Origin: Segatella oris
Lineage (GTDB): Bacteria; Bacteroidota; Bacteroidia; Bacteroidales; Bacteroidaceae
DNA length: 64,000 nt
Direction: 5' to 3'
Assembly: GCF_900637655.1 (NCBI RefSeq)
Contig: NZ_LR134384.1
Coordinates: 1,860,001-1,924,000, forward strand
Shown here: in pieces, positions 46,163-58,041 of the stretch
Position numbering within the stretch: the stretch's first letter is position 1
Layout: each line of letters opens with the position of its first letter
The notes under the pieces: generated by a model
Database searches by the model: none
Seen by the model: the letters and a program-made list of their open reading frames with translations, nothing else
Told to the model about the DNA's origin: nothing
Position numbers and translations under genes: made by a program

Positions 46163-47464
46163 ATGAAATATTACAGCACTAACAAAAAGGCACCTACAGC
46201 CACGCTTGAAGAGGCTGTCATCAAGGGATTAGCTCCCGACCGTGGGCTATACATGCCTGAACATATCCAAAAACTGCCGGCAACTTTCTTCAACCAAATT
46301 GAGAAACTAAGTTTTCAGGAGATAGCTTTCGAAGTATCCAAGGCCTTCTTTGGTGGCGACATTGAGATTGAGGCTTTGCGAAACATCGTCTATGATACGT
46401 TATCTTTTGATGTTCCCGCCGTTCACATAGAAGATAATATCTATTCGCTTGAACTCTTCCATGGCCCCACGTTAGCTTTTAAAGATGTTGGAGCTCGCTT
46501 CATGGCCCGCTTGCTTCAGTATTTCATTCAACGCGAAGGCCAACAGCAAATCAACGTTCTCGTGGCAACAAGTGGCGACACCGGATCGGCCGTTGCCAAC
46601 GGTTTTCTTGGTGTCAACGGTATCCATGTCTATGTACTCTACCCTAAAGACAAGGTGAGTCATATACAGGAAAGCCAGTTTACCACCTTAGGTCAAAACA
46701 TCACTGCACTGGAAGTAGATGGCGTATTTGATGATTGTCAGGCTATGATCAAGCAGGCTTTCATGGATGAAACACTCAATCATCACATGAAACTCACCTC
46801 TGCCAACAGCATCAATGTGGCTCGTTTTCTTCCACAGGCATTCTATTACTTCTATGCATATGCCCAACTTAAACGGTTAGGTAAGGCCGACAAACTGGTA
46901 ATATCAGTTCCAAGTGGAAATTTCGGGAACCTCTGTGCCGGACTCTTCGCCTATAAAATGGGACTTCCCGTCAATAGGTTTATTGCTGCAAACAATGCCA
47001 ATGATGTCTTCTTCCATTATTTAAGAACCGGTGAATATATGCCTCAACCCAGCAAACAGACCTTGGCTAATGCCATGGATGTAGGCAATCCTTCAAACTT
47101 CGCCCGCATCTATACGCTGTTCAATGGCAGTCATCAGGCTATTACTGAACTCATCAGCGGAGCGACTTACACTGATGACATGATACGCAAAACCATGCAA
47201 GAATGCTATGCATCAACAGATTATATTCTCGATCCTCATGGTGCCTGTGGCTATAAGGCACTGAAAGAACAGTTGCAACCAAGAGAAACCGGCCTCTTTC
47301 TTGAAACGGCACATCCTGCAAAATTCAAGGATAAAGTAGATGAAATCTTGTCTACAGAGATTGCTGTTCCAGAGCGTTTGGCAGCCTTCATGAAAGGAAC
47401 AAAGCAAAGCATTCCTATGGATAAGCAGTTCGAAACATTCAAGCAGTTCCTTATGGACACATAA
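46163..47464 (+). CDS. thrC: Threonine synthase
   Basis: 433-residue PLP enzyme converting O-phosphohomoserine to threonine. The PLP lysine is in HGPTLAFKDVGARFMARLL; ATSGDTGSAVANGFLGVNGI binds the phosphate, and SANSINVARFLPQAFYYFYA and VSVPSGNFGNLCAGLFAYKM (read here as ISVPSGNFGNLCAG) follow. The N-terminal MKYYSTNKKAPTATLEEAV is typical of the longer bacterial/fungal type. It is the last gene of the thr operon, with a hairpin 30 nt after the stop. Confidence 0.96.
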   Translation: MKYYSTNKKAPTATLEEAVIKGLAPDRGLYMPEHIQKLPATFFNQIEKLSFQEIAFEVSKAFFGGDIEIEALRNIVYDTLSFDVPAVHIEDNIYSLELFHGPTLAFKDVGARFMARLLQYFIQREGQQQINVLVATSGDTGSAVANGFLGVNGIHVYVLYPKDKVSHIQESQFTTLGQNITALEVDGVFDDCQAMIKQAFMDETLNHHMKLTSANSINVARFLPQAFYYFYAYAQLKRLGKADKLVISVPSGNFGNLCAGLFAYKMGLPVNRFIAANNANDVFFHYLRTGEYMPQPSKQTLANAMDVGNPSNFARIYTLFNGSHQAITELISGATYTDDMIRKTMQECYASTDYILDPHGACGYKALKEQLQPRETGLFLETAHPAKFKDKVDEILSTEIAVPERLAAFMKGTKQSIPMDKQFETFKQFLMDT

Positions 47465-47493
47465 AAGCCAAGCCCTGAACATTGCTTTCATGG

Positions 47494-47532
47494 ATTAAAG
47501 TCAATCGGCTTCTCTTGCAGATTGGCTTTAAT
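47494..47532 (+). terminator. Terminator of the threonine operon
   Basis: ATTAAAGTCAATC / GATTGGCTTTAAT 13-bp stem with one G-T pair and a 13-nt loop, then TCGTTTTCC. Confidence 0.65.
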
Positions 47533-47627
47533 TCGTTTTCCAATATGCTGTCATACGCACTACATTTCCATTTATCGTCTGTGCCAAACATATCAACTTC
47601 GCCCGCATAATTCCTGTAAACCAATTA

Positions 47628-48005
47628 TGTGTTAATTCTATTCAAATATATTTACGATTGCCCTCACATATCTCGTCTATTTGAAACGAGTCTCTCCTAC
47701 ACGCTCGAAAAGAGGTGTTTTTCAATAAATCGTAACATACTCACAATCAACACATTACGAAATATAAAGCAAATTACAGAATGAAATCACGCTGAAAAAT
47801 CATGCAATTTGCATCAAATTACGCCATAACTTGCACCAGTTTGTCCCATGTTTTGAGTCAAATAGCCATGTAATCTGCATCAAATTACAATGCAAAACGA
47901 ATGGAATTGCAAACAGAGAGCATTGGAATCGAAAAATAACACTCACTTTTCCTATTCTTCTTTTCTGTTTAGTGAAGATTTTAAGTGTTAAAAACATGGT
48001 GATAT
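47628..48005 (-). repeat. Dispersed ~400-bp intergenic element, copy E (reverse)
   Basis: Reverse orientation, aligned with copy D over most of its length: AAGTGTTAAAAACATGGTGATA near 47985-48005 corresponds to AAGTGTTAAAATCGTGATAT in D; ATCACGCTGAAAAA precedes the 22-bp array in both; and the left block, read in complement, has CGTAAATATATTTGAATAG and AATTAACACATAATTGG. It lies between the thr operon and the ABC-F gene; nothing else is recognisable in 47533-48242. Confidence 0.7.
47801..47900 (-). repeat. 22-bp tandem repeat array E
   Basis: Four to five units, including ATGCAATTTGCATCAAATTA and ATGTAATCTGCATCAAATTA, inside element copy E. Confidence 0.75.
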
Positions 48006-48225
48006 CTTTACAAATTCAAGAAGGTATCTGATGTTAAAACATCTCTTTTATACAGTGGTTATGAAAATATATTTCTACGCAGAACCCCAATTTTCTCATT
48101 GAAGTATAAAGATGCCTTGCTTCTTCTTATGCAACCAATCAAAGGCACTTATAAAGCTACTGAAACCACATTATAAAGCCATATTATACGATATAATTGC
48201 GAAATTAGCAGGCTGTACATCGTAA

Positions 48226-49902
<1,677 letters not shown>

Positions 49903-49910
49903 ACCATATC

Positions 49911-49969
49911 ATGCCTGAAAGCTGTAAAGCAGTTATCAATTGCGATATATGTCTGCTGCTTTCAGGCAT
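49911..49969 (+). terminator. Long hairpin between the ABC-F gene and grpE
   Basis: ATGCCTGAAAGC / GCTTTCAGGCAT outer stem of 12 bp with a nested AAGCAG/CTGCTT and an AT-rich loop, then TGTTTTGG. It starts 9 nt after the ABC-F stop and ends about 43 nt before grpE. It may terminate ABC-F transcription, or be a heat- or regulator-responsive structure in the grpE leader. Confidence 0.55.
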
Positions 49970-50011
49970 TGTTTTGGCATGCTTTTTGCAATAACTCACA
50001 GAAAATTAGAT

Positions 50012-50608
50012 ATGATGAAAAAAGAAGAAGACATAAAGCAAGACGTAAACATGTCAGCTGAAAAATCAGAGAACACTGCATCAGAACATGCTCAGACAGA
50101 ACAGGAAACTGTCAATGAGACAGAGAAAGAACCTGAAGAAGAAAGTGCAGGCAAGGAGGAAAAGGATCCGATGGAAGCTCTGAAAGAAGAAAACAGCAAA
50201 CTTAAAGAGCAACTGTTACGTACGATTGCGGAGTTTGACAACTTCAGAAAGCGTACCAATAAAGAGAAAGCCGAACTCCTTCTGAATGGCGGAAGAAAAA
50301 CTGTTACAAGCATTCTGCCCATACTTGACGACTTCGAGCGTGCACTGAGTGACAAGAGTGAAGATGCTGTTGCCATTAAAAAAGGTATGCAGATGATTTT
50401 CAATAAATTTATAAAGACCCTTGAAAGCATGGGAGTAAAGAAGATTGAGACTGACGAAGCAGACTTCAATACCGACTTTCATGAGGCTATAGCCATGGTT
50501 CCGGGTATGGGTGACGACAAGAAAGGGAAAGTAATTGATTGCGTTCAAACAGGCTATACAATGAACGATCAAGTAATCAGACACGCAAAAGTAGCTGTAG
50601 GACAATAA
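50012..50608 (+). CDS. grpE: Nucleotide-exchange factor GrpE
   Basis: 198 residues from ATG 50012 (ATG 50015 is adjacent and equally possible); the frame is open further upstream only through a TTG inside the hairpin region. An acidic, disordered N-terminus with coiled coil (about 1-70, rich in Glu/Lys) leads to the GrpE core: [20 protein letters not shown], then [13 protein letters not shown] and a C-terminal beta domain ending [11 protein letters not shown]. It releases ADP from DnaK. dnaJ follows by 16 nt; dnaK is not in the window. Confidence 0.95.
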   Translation: MMKKEEDIKQDVNMSAEKSENTASEHAQTEQETVNETEKEPEEESAGKEEKDPMEALKEENSKLKEQLLRTIAEFDNFRKRTNKEKAELLLNGGRKTVTSILPILDDFERALSDKSEDAVAIKKGMQMIFNKFIKTLESMGVKKIETDEADFNTDFHEAIAMVPGMGDDKKGKVIDCVQTGYTMNDQVIRHAKVAVGQ

Positions 50609-50624
50609 TAAGGCAGAACAGATT

Positions 50625-51797
50625 ATGGCTGAGAAGAGAGATTACTACGAGGTACTTGGTGTTGAGAAAACTGCCACTGACAATGAAATAAAAATGGCTT
50701 ATCGCAAGATAGCCATCAAATTTCATCCTGACAGAAACCCTGGGAACAAAGAAGCTGAAGAGAAATTCAAAGAAGCTGCTGAAGCTTACGATGTGCTCCG
50801 AGATCCACAGAAACGTCAACAATATGACCAGTTTGGGTTCAATGGGCCTCAAGGCGCAGGCGGATTTGGTGGAGGTTTCAGCGGAGGTATGGACATGGAT
50901 GATATATTCTCTATGTTCGGAGATATCTTCGGAGGTCATAGTGGAGGCTTCGGTGGATTTGGAGGTTTTGGCAATGGGGGTGGCTCACGACAGCCCCAAT
51001 ATCGTGGTGCAGACCTTCGACTGAAGGTTAGTCTCACTTTAAAGGAGATTGCTACAGGCGTAACTAAGAAATTCAAGGTACGAAAAGATGTAGAATGTAA
51101 ACATTGTCATGGCAGTGGTGCAGAGGCAGGAAGCAGTAGTGAGACTTGTCCTAAATGTGGTGGACGTGGTGTTGTCATGAAAACCGTACGCACTATGCTT
51201 GGCATGATGCAGACACAAACAGAGTGTCCCGAATGTCATGGCGAAGGAACTATCATCAAAAACAAGTGTAAGGAATGTGGTGGTACTGGAGTTGTTAAGG
51301 GTGAAGAAGTCGTTGAGATCCAGATTCCGGCAGGCGTTGCACAAGGAATGGTTGTCAATGTTCCCGGAAAGGGTAATGCAGGTATGCGCAATGGCGTCAC
51401 AGGCAATATTCAAGTTCTGATTGAAGAAGAGCCTAATGACACCTTTGTTAGAGATGGACAGGACGTGATTTACAACCTCCTACTCGACTTCCCGACTGCT
51501 GCTCTTGGTGGTGAAGTAGAGATACCTACTATCCAAGGTACCCAAGTCAAGATTAAAATTGACGCAGGAACACAGCCTGGAAAAACGCTACGTCTACGTG
51601 GTAAGGGACTTCCTGCCGTACAAGGATATGGTAACGGAATGGGCGATTTGGTTGTTAACATCAGTGTTTACATCCCTAAGACACTTGATAAAGACGAGAA
51701 AATAGCCATTGAAAAATTCAAGAATAGTGATAATTTCAAAGGGGATATAACAACCAAACAGACTATCTTCCAGAAATTTAAGAACTATTTCAATTGA
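50625..51797 (+). CDS. dnaJ: Chaperone protein DnaJ
   Basis: 390-residue type I J-protein. J domain 1-70 with HPD at 34-36; Gly/Phe-rich region about 75-125; four zinc motifs [24 protein letters not shown] and CKECGGTG (about 160-225); then two beta substrate-binding domains and dimerisation tail. It delivers unfolded proteins to DnaK and stimulates its ATPase. It lies between grpE (16 nt) and folC (1 nt), so folC is translated from the same message. Confidence 0.97.
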   Translation: MAEKRDYYEVLGVEKTATDNEIKMAYRKIAIKFHPDRNPGNKEAEEKFKEAAEAYDVLRDPQKRQQYDQFGFNGPQGAGGFGGGFSGGMDMDDIFSMFGDIFGGHSGGFGGFGGFGNGGGSRQPQYRGADLRLKVSLTLKEIATGVTKKFKVRKDVECKHCHGSGAEAGSSSETCPKCGGRGVVMKTVRTMLGMMQTQTECPECHGEGTIIKNKCKECGGTGVVKGEEVVEIQIPAGVAQGMVVNVPGKGNAGMRNGVTGNIQVLIEEEPNDTFVRDGQDVIYNLLLDFPTAALGGEVEIPTIQGTQVKIKIDAGTQPGKTLRLRGKGLPAVQGYGNGMGDLVVNISVYIPKTLDKDEKIAIEKFKNSDNFKGDITTKQTIFQKFKNYFN

Positions 51798-51798
51798 G

Positions 51799-53085
51799 AT
51801 GATGAATTATAAAGAGACCACAGAATATCTTTTCAATAGCACCCCTGTTTTCGAACATGTGGGTGCTTCTGCATATAAAGAGGGGCTACATAATATACAA
51901 GTTTTGGACGAGCACTTTGGATTTCCTCATCGTTTATACAAGACTATCCACGTAGCAGGCACAAACGGTAAAGGATCTTGTTCACATTCACTGGCTTCAA
52001 TGCTGCAAAAGAAAGGCTATAAAGTGGGACTTTACACCTCTCCTCACATTATAGATTTCCGAGAACGAATAAGAGTTAATGGCCAATGTATCAGTGAAAA
52101 GGCCGTTATTGATTTTGTAGAAAAAGAACGAAACTTTTTTGAACCACTCCATCCAAGCTTCTTTGAACTTACAACAGCATTAGCTTTCAAATATTTTGCT
52201 GAGCAAAAGGTTGATATTGCTGTTATCGAAGTGGGATTAGGAGGACGGCTTGACTCTACTAATATCATAACTCCCATCTTATCAATCATTACGAATATCA
52301 GTTTTGATCATACACAGTTTCTCGGCAATACACTGCCTCAAATCGCATATGAAAAGGCTGGTATTATCAAGAAAGGTATTCCAGTAATTATCGGAGAGTA
52401 CACCAAAGAAACACGACCTATATTCGAAAGCAAAGCAAAAGAAAAGAGCTGTCCGATATGTTTTGCACAAGATAATCAAGAAATCATCTATAGTGAAGCT
52501 GATAAAACAGGCGGACGAACATACAAAACAACACACTTTGGTTCTTTTCATGCCGAACTTGCAGGTGATTATCAAGTTAAGAACATGAATACTCTGCTGA
52601 ATGCGGTCAATGTGTTAAAAGCGCAAGGCATTGATTTAAGCGATGAAATCTGTGCCTTAGACCATGTTACAACATTGACACATTTAATAGGTCGGTGGAT
52701 GGAAGTGAACCGTTTACCGAAAGCTATATGCGATACAGGGCATAATGTTGGTGGATGGCAATATTTAGTTCCACAGATAAAGGCACAACCTTGCAAACAA
52801 CTTAGAATTGTGTTCGGTATGGTTGACGACAAAGATATTGATACGGTGATGGGTATGCTCCCTAAACAGGCTATTTATTATTGGACACAAGCAACCACTA
52901 AGCGAGCAGTACCTGCAGACAAAGTTTCAGATAAAGCCTTGCTGTATGGTTTGAGTGGCCATATATACAAGAGTGTAAAGGAAGCCTATAGTCATGCACT
53001 TGCAGAGGCTGACAATGCAGACTTCATATTTATAGGTGGTTCAAGTTATATTGTTGCAGATTTGCTTTCCTCTGTTGAAAAATAA
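51799..53085 (+). CDS. folC: Folylpolyglutamate synthase / dihydrofolate synthase
   Basis: 428-residue Mur-ligase-fold enzyme that adds glutamate to dihydropteroate or folate. The ATP loop is HVAGTNGKGSCSHSLASMLQ, followed by GLYTSPHIIDFRERIRVNG, VIEVGLGGRLDSTNI and SFDHTQFLGNTLPQIAYEKA, then the C-terminal domain with GRWMEVNRLPKAICDTGHN. Whether it has both activities cannot be told by eye. The start ATG lies one base after the dnaJ stop, implying translational coupling. Confidence 0.94.
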   Translation: MMNYKETTEYLFNSTPVFEHVGASAYKEGLHNIQVLDEHFGFPHRLYKTIHVAGTNGKGSCSHSLASMLQKKGYKVGLYTSPHIIDFRERIRVNGQCISEKAVIDFVEKERNFFEPLHPSFFELTTALAFKYFAEQKVDIAVIEVGLGGRLDSTNIITPILSIITNISFDHTQFLGNTLPQIAYEKAGIIKKGIPVIIGEYTKETRPIFESKAKEKSCPICFAQDNQEIIYSEADKTGGRTYKTTHFGSFHAELAGDYQVKNMNTLLNAVNVLKAQGIDLSDEICALDHVTTLTHLIGRWMEVNRLPKAICDTGHNVGGWQYLVPQIKAQPCKQLRIVFGMVDDKDIDTVMGMLPKQAIYYWTQATTKRAVPADKVSDKALLYGLSGHIYKSVKEAYSHALAEADNADFIFIGGSSYIVADLLSSVEK

Positions 53086-53116
53086 TCAAAAAAGGAATAA
53101 GTTTTTTACTTTTTCA

Positions 53117-53148
53117 TTTGGGAAACTCGTTATTTTTTATTTACTTTG
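53117..53148 (+). promoter_or_regulatory. Promoter of the galactose operon
   Basis: TTTG at 53117-53120, 20-nt gap, TTACTTTG at 53141-53148 (one mismatch to TAnnTTTG), 37 nt before the galM ATG. Confidence 0.6.
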
Positions 53149-53185
53149 CAATAAATATATCAGTAACTAAAAACTTAAAGATATT

Positions 53186-54277
53186 ATGAACACAGTTCCA
53201 AATGAAAACATTTGTGGTCTGAAACGTGAGGATTTTCAGACCACAGTGAACGGAAAGAAAACCGATTTATTTATCCTTCGCAACGCCTTGGGAAACGAAG
53301 TCGCTATAACCAATTATGGCGGTGCAGTAGTAGCCATCATGGTTCCAGACAGAGAGGGGAACTATGCCAATGTTATCCAAGGTCATGATAATATCAATGA
53401 TGTTATCAACTCCCCAGAACCGTATCTAAGTCGACTGATAGGACGATACGGTAACCGTATTGCTAACGGGAGATTTCAACTTCATGGCAAGGAATATTAC
53501 TTGCCTATAAACAATGGTCCAAACTCTTTGCATGGTGGAAAGAAAGGCTTTAATGTCAAGGTTTGGGATGCAGAGCTGATGAATAATCAGTCTCTTGTGC
53601 TCCATTACGTTTCATCTTATGGTGAAGAAGGTTTCTCCGGAGAACTTAAGACTACAGTTATCTATACATTTAATGATGATAATGAATTCATTATAGATTA
53701 TTTAGCGTGCACCAATAAAAAAACGATTATCAACTTAACTCACCACGCTTTCTTCTCATTAACAGGTATAGCCAACCCCACTCCAACGGTTGACAATCTT
53801 GAATGTGAAATCAATGCAGACTTCTATTTACCAATAGACTCAACCAGTATACCTACAGGTGAAATCCTCAAAGTTGAGGGCACTCCATTTGACTTCCGCA
53901 AACCTGTAGCAATTGGCAAACGAATCAATGACGACGACAATGAGCAACTGAAGAATGGTTCTGGCTATGATCATTGCTACGTACTTAACAAAAAGGAAGA
54001 AGGAGAACTGAGTTTCGCCGTTAAAGTCACAGAACCCAACAGTGGCCGTACAATGGAAATGTACACTACAGAACCTGGTGTTCAACTCTATACTGGTAAC
54101 TTTGAAGATGGCATGAAAGGCACGCATGGAGCAACTTATCCTCGTCGCTCTGCTGTTTGCTTTGAAGCTCAGCACTTCCCTGACAGTCCAAACCGTCCCT
54201 ATTTCCCATCTGTTGTGCTAAATCCAGGGGAACAATATAAGCAAAAAACTATCTACAAATTCGGAGTAGACAAATAA
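53186..54277 (+). CDS. galM: Aldose 1-epimerase (galactose mutarotase), cytoplasmic
   Basis: 363 residues without a signal peptide. Motifs: ITNYGGAVVAIMVPDREGNY, LIGRYGNRIANGRF, NGPNSLHGGKKGFNVKVWD, LTHHAFFSLTG (catalytic His), GSGYDHCYVLN and GVQLYTGNFEDGMKG. It speeds interconversion of beta- and alpha-D-galactose so that GalK can use it. It opens an operon with the sugar porter (13-nt gap) and galK. The lipoprotein paralogue at 18970 shares the same fold but has a different cellular location. Confidence 0.94.
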   Translation: MNTVPNENICGLKREDFQTTVNGKKTDLFILRNALGNEVAITNYGGAVVAIMVPDREGNYANVIQGHDNINDVINSPEPYLSRLIGRYGNRIANGRFQLHGKEYYLPINNGPNSLHGGKKGFNVKVWDAELMNNQSLVLHYVSSYGEEGFSGELKTTVIYTFNDDNEFIIDYLACTNKKTIINLTHHAFFSLTGIANPTPTVDNLECEINADFYLPIDSTSIPTGEILKVEGTPFDFRKPVAIGKRINDDDNEQLKNGSGYDHCYVLNKKEEGELSFAVKVTEPNSGRTMEMYTTEPGVQLYTGNFEDGMKGTHGATYPRRSAVCFEAQHFPDSPNRPYFPSVVLNPGEQYKQKTIYKFGVDK

Positions 54278-54290
54278 TTCACATAAATCA

Positions 54291-55604
54291 ATGGAAAAAA
54301 ACACTAAACAACAAGGAAACATCATTGCCATTATTACAATGATGTTTCTCTTTGCGATGATTTCTTTCGTTACAAACCTCGCAGCTCCTATTGGTGTAAT
54401 CTGGAAAAACGTGTTCGACGGAACAGGTAGTGAGAACATGATAGGTATGCTGGGCAATGCGATGAATTTCCTCGCTTACCTCTTCATGGGTATTCCTGCT
54501 GGCAAGTTACTCACCAAGATTGGCTACAAGAATACAGCTTTGACTGGTATTGCAACAGGCTTTGTAGGCGTACTTATTCAGTTTATTTCAGGCAAATTTG
54601 GTGCTGATATCAGTGGCTTTGCCGTCTATCTGTTCGGTGCATTCATCAGCGGTTTTGCTGTATGTATTCTCAACACGGTGGTTAATCCCATGCTGAACCT
54701 GCTTGGTGGTGGTGGTAATCGTGGTAATCAGCTGAACCTCATTGGAGGCACGCTCAACTCTTTATCTGGAACCTTGACTCCTATGTTGGTCGGTGCCCTT
54801 ATTGGAACAGTTACAGCTACGACGAAGATGGCCGATGTTAATTTAGTCCTCTTCATTGCTTTAGGCGTATTCGCTACAGCCTTTATCGTACTTATGTTCA
54901 TTCCTATTGCAGACCCGGAAATGGGCAAGACGACAAGCAAGACCGTCTTTGAACATAGCCCATGGGCCTTCCGTCACTTCGTACTTGGCACCATCGCCAT
55001 CTTTGTTTATGTCGGTGTTGAGGTTGGCATCCCTGGAACATTAAACTTTTACATCAGTGATACATCAGCGAAGGGTGCTGGATTATTAGAGAATGCTGCC
55101 GCTATCGGAGGCTTTGTTGCCGGTACCTACTGGTTCCTTATGCTGGTTGGCCGCTTCATCGGCAGCTTCATTGGCGGTAGGGTTTCAAGCCGTTCGATGA
55201 TGATAATCACAACCGTTGCAGGAATGATACTCATCATTCTGGCCATGATTCTCGGTAAATCGACAACAGTTTCTATGCCGGTATTCACCGGTACATCATT
55301 CAAGATGGTTATTGTTCCTATTGCAGCCCTATTGTTAGTGCTTTGCGGTTTATGCACATCTATCATGTGGAGTTGCATTTTCAATCTTGCAACAGAAGGT
55401 CTTGGGAAATACTCAGCAGCTGCATCCGGCATCTTTATGATGATGGTTGTTGGCGGAGGTCTACTACCATTGCTACAGAACTTCATTGCTGATTATTCAT
55501 CATATATGTTCTCTTACATTGTTCCTCTCATTGCATTAGCTTTCATGTGCTTCTATGCTGTGATTGGAAGCAAGAATGTCAACAAGGATATCCCCGTAGA
55601 CTAA
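54291..55604 (+). CDS. MFS glucose/galactose (FucP-like) transporter
   Basis: 437 residues with about twelve membrane helices, of the fucose-galactose-glucose:H+ symporter group of the major facilitator superfamily. The N-terminal helix IIAIITMMFLFAMISFVTNL, the loop GIPAGKLLTKIGYKNTALTG and the repeated-type motif GRFIGSFIGGRVSSRSMMI are visible. Its place between galM and galK points to galactose as the main substrate (inference). A terminator-like hairpin follows before galK. Confidence 0.88.
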   Translation: MEKNTKQQGNIIAIITMMFLFAMISFVTNLAAPIGVIWKNVFDGTGSENMIGMLGNAMNFLAYLFMGIPAGKLLTKIGYKNTALTGIATGFVGVLIQFISGKFGADISGFAVYLFGAFISGFAVCILNTVVNPMLNLLGGGGNRGNQLNLIGGTLNSLSGTLTPMLVGALIGTVTATTKMADVNLVLFIALGVFATAFIVLMFIPIADPEMGKTTSKTVFEHSPWAFRHFVLGTIAIFVYVGVEVGIPGTLNFYISDTSAKGAGLLENAAAIGGFVAGTYWFLMLVGRFIGSFIGGRVSSRSMMIITTVAGMILIILAMILGKSTTVSMPVFTGTSFKMVIVPIAALLLVLCGLCTSIMWSCIFNLATEGLGKYSAAASGIFMMMVVGGGLLPLLQNFIADYSSYMFSYIVPLIALAFMCFYAVIGSKNVNKDIPVD

Positions 55605-55612
55605 TATCTAAT

Positions 55613-55649
55613 CAAAGCTCTCATATTGTAAAGTCAAGATGAGAGCTTT
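55613..55649 (+). terminator. Hairpin between the sugar porter and galK
   Basis: AAAGCTCTCAT / ATGAGAGCTTT 11-bp stem with a 15-nt loop, followed by ATACTTTTA. It could lower galK expression relative to the first two genes or protect the upstream message end. Confidence 0.65.
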
Positions 55650-55690
55650 ATACTTTTACCCCTCAAAAGCAATCTAAAATCTATTAAATT

Positions 55691-56851
55691 ATGGATATTG
55701 AAAAAGTAAGAAGTCGCTTCATCAAGCATTTTGATGGCAAGACAGGAAGCATCTATATGTCTCCAGGAAGAATCAATCTTATTGGTGAGCACACCGACTA
55801 CAATGGTGGTTTTGTATTTCCCGGAGCTGTAGATAAAGGTATCATGGCTGAAATTCGCCCTAATGGAACCGAAACCGTCATGCTCTATTCTATTGACCTC
55901 AAGGATCGTGTTGAATTCAAAGTCAACGACCCACAAGGACCTCGTGCAAGCTGGGCACGCTATATTTATGGTGTTGTACAGGAAATGAAGAGCCTTGGTG
56001 TTGATGTCAAAGGCTTTAATGCAGCTTTCTATGGTGACGTTCCTTTGGGGGCAGGTATGTCTTCGAGTGCAGCACTTGAAAGTTGTTTTGCTTTCGCTCT
56101 GAACGATCTTTTTGGTGACAATAAAGTTTCAAAATGGGATATGGTACTTGCCGGACAAGCTACCGAACACAAATATATCGGTGTAAACTGCGGTATCATG
56201 GACCAGTTTGCAAGCGTCTTCGGCCAGGAAGGTAAACTGATGCGTTTGGACTGCCGCAGCCGTGAATTCGAATATTTCCCATTCAATCCACAAGGATATC
56301 GACTTGTTCTCGTAAATTCAAAGGTAAAGCATGAACTTGCAGGAAGCCCCTATAACGATCGTCGCAACAGCTGTGAGAATGTGGTAAAGCACATTGCTGC
56401 CAAACATCCGGAGGCTAAATTTGAAACACTTCGTGACTGTACATGGGACCAATTGGAAGAGGTTAGAGCCGAAGTCGGCGAAGAAGATTACAAGCGTGCA
56501 CATTTTGTTCTCGGCGAGAAAGACCGCGTACTTGCTGTCTGCGATGCACTTGAGAAAGGCGATTACGAAACCGTTGGGCAGAAGATGTTCGAGACTCATG
56601 AAGGTCTGAGCAAAGAATATGAAGTATCTTGTGAAGAACTTGACTTCCTCAATGACATCGCAAGAGAAAATGGCGTGACAGGAAGTCGTATCATGGGTGG
56701 CGGTTTTGGAGGTTGCACCATTAATCTTGTCAAAGATGAACTCTATGACAAGTTCATCGCCGATGCCAAAGTTAAGTTCGCAGCCAAGTATGGTCATGAG
56801 CCGGAAGTCTATCCAGTTGTGATTAGCGAAGGTTCACACAAAGTGTGCTAA
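55691..56851 (+). CDS. galK: Galactokinase
   Basis: 386-residue GHMP kinase that phosphorylates alpha-D-galactose at C1. Galactokinase signature SPGRINLIGEHTDYNGGFVF, ATP motif GDVPLGAGMSSSAALESCFA, the catalytic Asp region NCGIMDQFASVFG and C-terminal MGGGFGGCTINLV are all present. galT and galE are not in the window, so the rest of the Leloir pathway must lie elsewhere. Confidence 0.96.
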   Translation: MDIEKVRSRFIKHFDGKTGSIYMSPGRINLIGEHTDYNGGFVFPGAVDKGIMAEIRPNGTETVMLYSIDLKDRVEFKVNDPQGPRASWARYIYGVVQEMKSLGVDVKGFNAAFYGDVPLGAGMSSSAALESCFAFALNDLFGDNKVSKWDMVLAGQATEHKYIGVNCGIMDQFASVFGQEGKLMRLDCRSREFEYFPFNPQGYRLVLVNSKVKHELAGSPYNDRRNSCENVVKHIAAKHPEAKFETLRDCTWDQLEEVRAEVGEEDYKRAHFVLGEKDRVLAVCDALEKGDYETVGQKMFETHEGLSKEYEVSCEELDFLNDIARENGVTGSRIMGGGFGGCTINLVKDELYDKFIADAKVKFAAKYGHEPEVYPVVISEGSHKVC

Positions 56852-56869
56852 TCCCCATACTTTACTTCT

Positions 56870-56908
56870 AAAAAAAAAAGGGGGGACATCATAATGATGC
56901 CCTCCTTT
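56870..56908. terminator. Terminator after galK, with T-tract on the minus strand
   Basis: Hairpin GGGACATC-ATAAT-GATGCCC (about 56883-56902) preceded by ten A residues. On the minus strand this is hairpin plus T10, a good terminator for leftward transcription from the membrane-protein gene; for galK it is a weaker stop. Confidence 0.6.
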
Positions 56909-57021
56909 CGTGTAAATAAGATAAGAGGATATACCTCAATTTCTATTATAAATAGGTATTCCCTACAACAAACGACATCTCGACTTCAGAGGATTGACAA
57001 TTTTAGTTCATATCAAAGAGG

Positions 57022-57110
57022 GATGCAATATGCATCAAATCACCCTGCAATCTGCGTCATCTTACGTGGTAAACTGACGCAGATTACCGCGTAACTAAAG
57101 CCAAATTACA
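57022..57110. repeat. 22-bp tandem repeat array F
   Basis: About four units, such as ATGCAATATGCATCAAATCA and CTGCAATCTGCGTCATCTTA, in the 480-bp gap between galK and the small membrane-protein gene. The full-element flanking blocks are not recognisable, and I see no gene in the gap. Confidence 0.65.
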
Positions 57111-57333
57111 AAGCTGTATGAGGCATATTATTCATAAAGATCGATAAAATGATTATTTCGACTCTGTTCAGCAATCATTCAAGCCCTTAAAATATAATAT
57201 TTAAAAGTGTAGAATTCATGTTCTTTGTATTTATAGAAAATGTTATAAGAAAGATCGAGGAAAACTATAATTCCATTCCCATTATATTCTTCCAATATTG
57301 AATTCATACAGCAATCTTTCAGACTAAACCAAA

Positions 57334-57747
57334 CTAATAAACTCCTCTCATCACCCAAATAGCACCAAACAATACAAATAAAGCCTTGATTAACAGCAGC
57401 ACAAGAAACAAAATTCCAATTCCAAGTAACACTCTTGCCAGCATTCTCCGCTGTGCCATTTCTACTAAAAATGCAAAGGCAGAAACAAGAAAAAGAAAGT
57501 AACCGCCGAAGATACCAAATAGCCAAAGAAACGGAACTGCCGCCATCCAAGGGGCTGAATAAGGCTGTCCTGCAGGATGATTCATGACAAGCACATAGCT
57601 GACAACGGCTATTACGAAGCAAAATATATTACAGAAATAGATGTATCTGAACAATTGTTTTCGATGCACATACGCCATGATTGCCAAAAGAATTGTCAAG
57701 ACTAAAGGCACATAAAGCCTAAATAAAATATAGTCATCGTGTAACAT
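57334..57747 (-). CDS. Small integral membrane protein, function unknown
   Basis: 137 residues with four predicted membrane helices (about 9-27, 35-55, 70-92 and 105-127), linked by short loops; KQLFRYIYFCN after helix 1 suggests a cytoplasmic positive loop. I do not recognise the family. It stands alone on the minus strand between galK and the radical SAM gene. A frame on the same strand at 57179-57622 overlaps it and is considered a shadow. The 57748-58041 gap upstream shows nothing definite. Confidence 0.65.
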   Translation of the reverse strand: MLHDDYILFRLYVPLVLTILLAIMAYVHRKQLFRYIYFCNIFCFVIAVVSYVLVMNHPAGQPYSAPWMAAVPFLWLFGIFGGYFLFLVSAFAFLVEMAQRRMLARVLLGIGILFLVLLLIKALFVLFGAIWVMRGVY

Positions 57748-58041
57748 GATTACTTTATCTAAGTTTTTTATTCTTTAATTCTATAATAATAACAAGGTTC
57801 ATTAAATTCTATTCACCACTTGATATTCTTGAGCAGTAATGATTAATGTTTTTAATTCATTTCTCTAAACCCATTCTCAAAACAATGAGGAATATAGTTA
57901 GAAGAATGTTTGCTTTACTTGGAAAACGGACAAACTCACCCAGTATTGTGCAGAATTCTGTATTTTATTAGGTTGAAAGCTTGTTGGAAAACAAAAATCA
58001 AAAGCTGCCGTTATCTCAAGTACAGAATAGTGATTTTCTAA

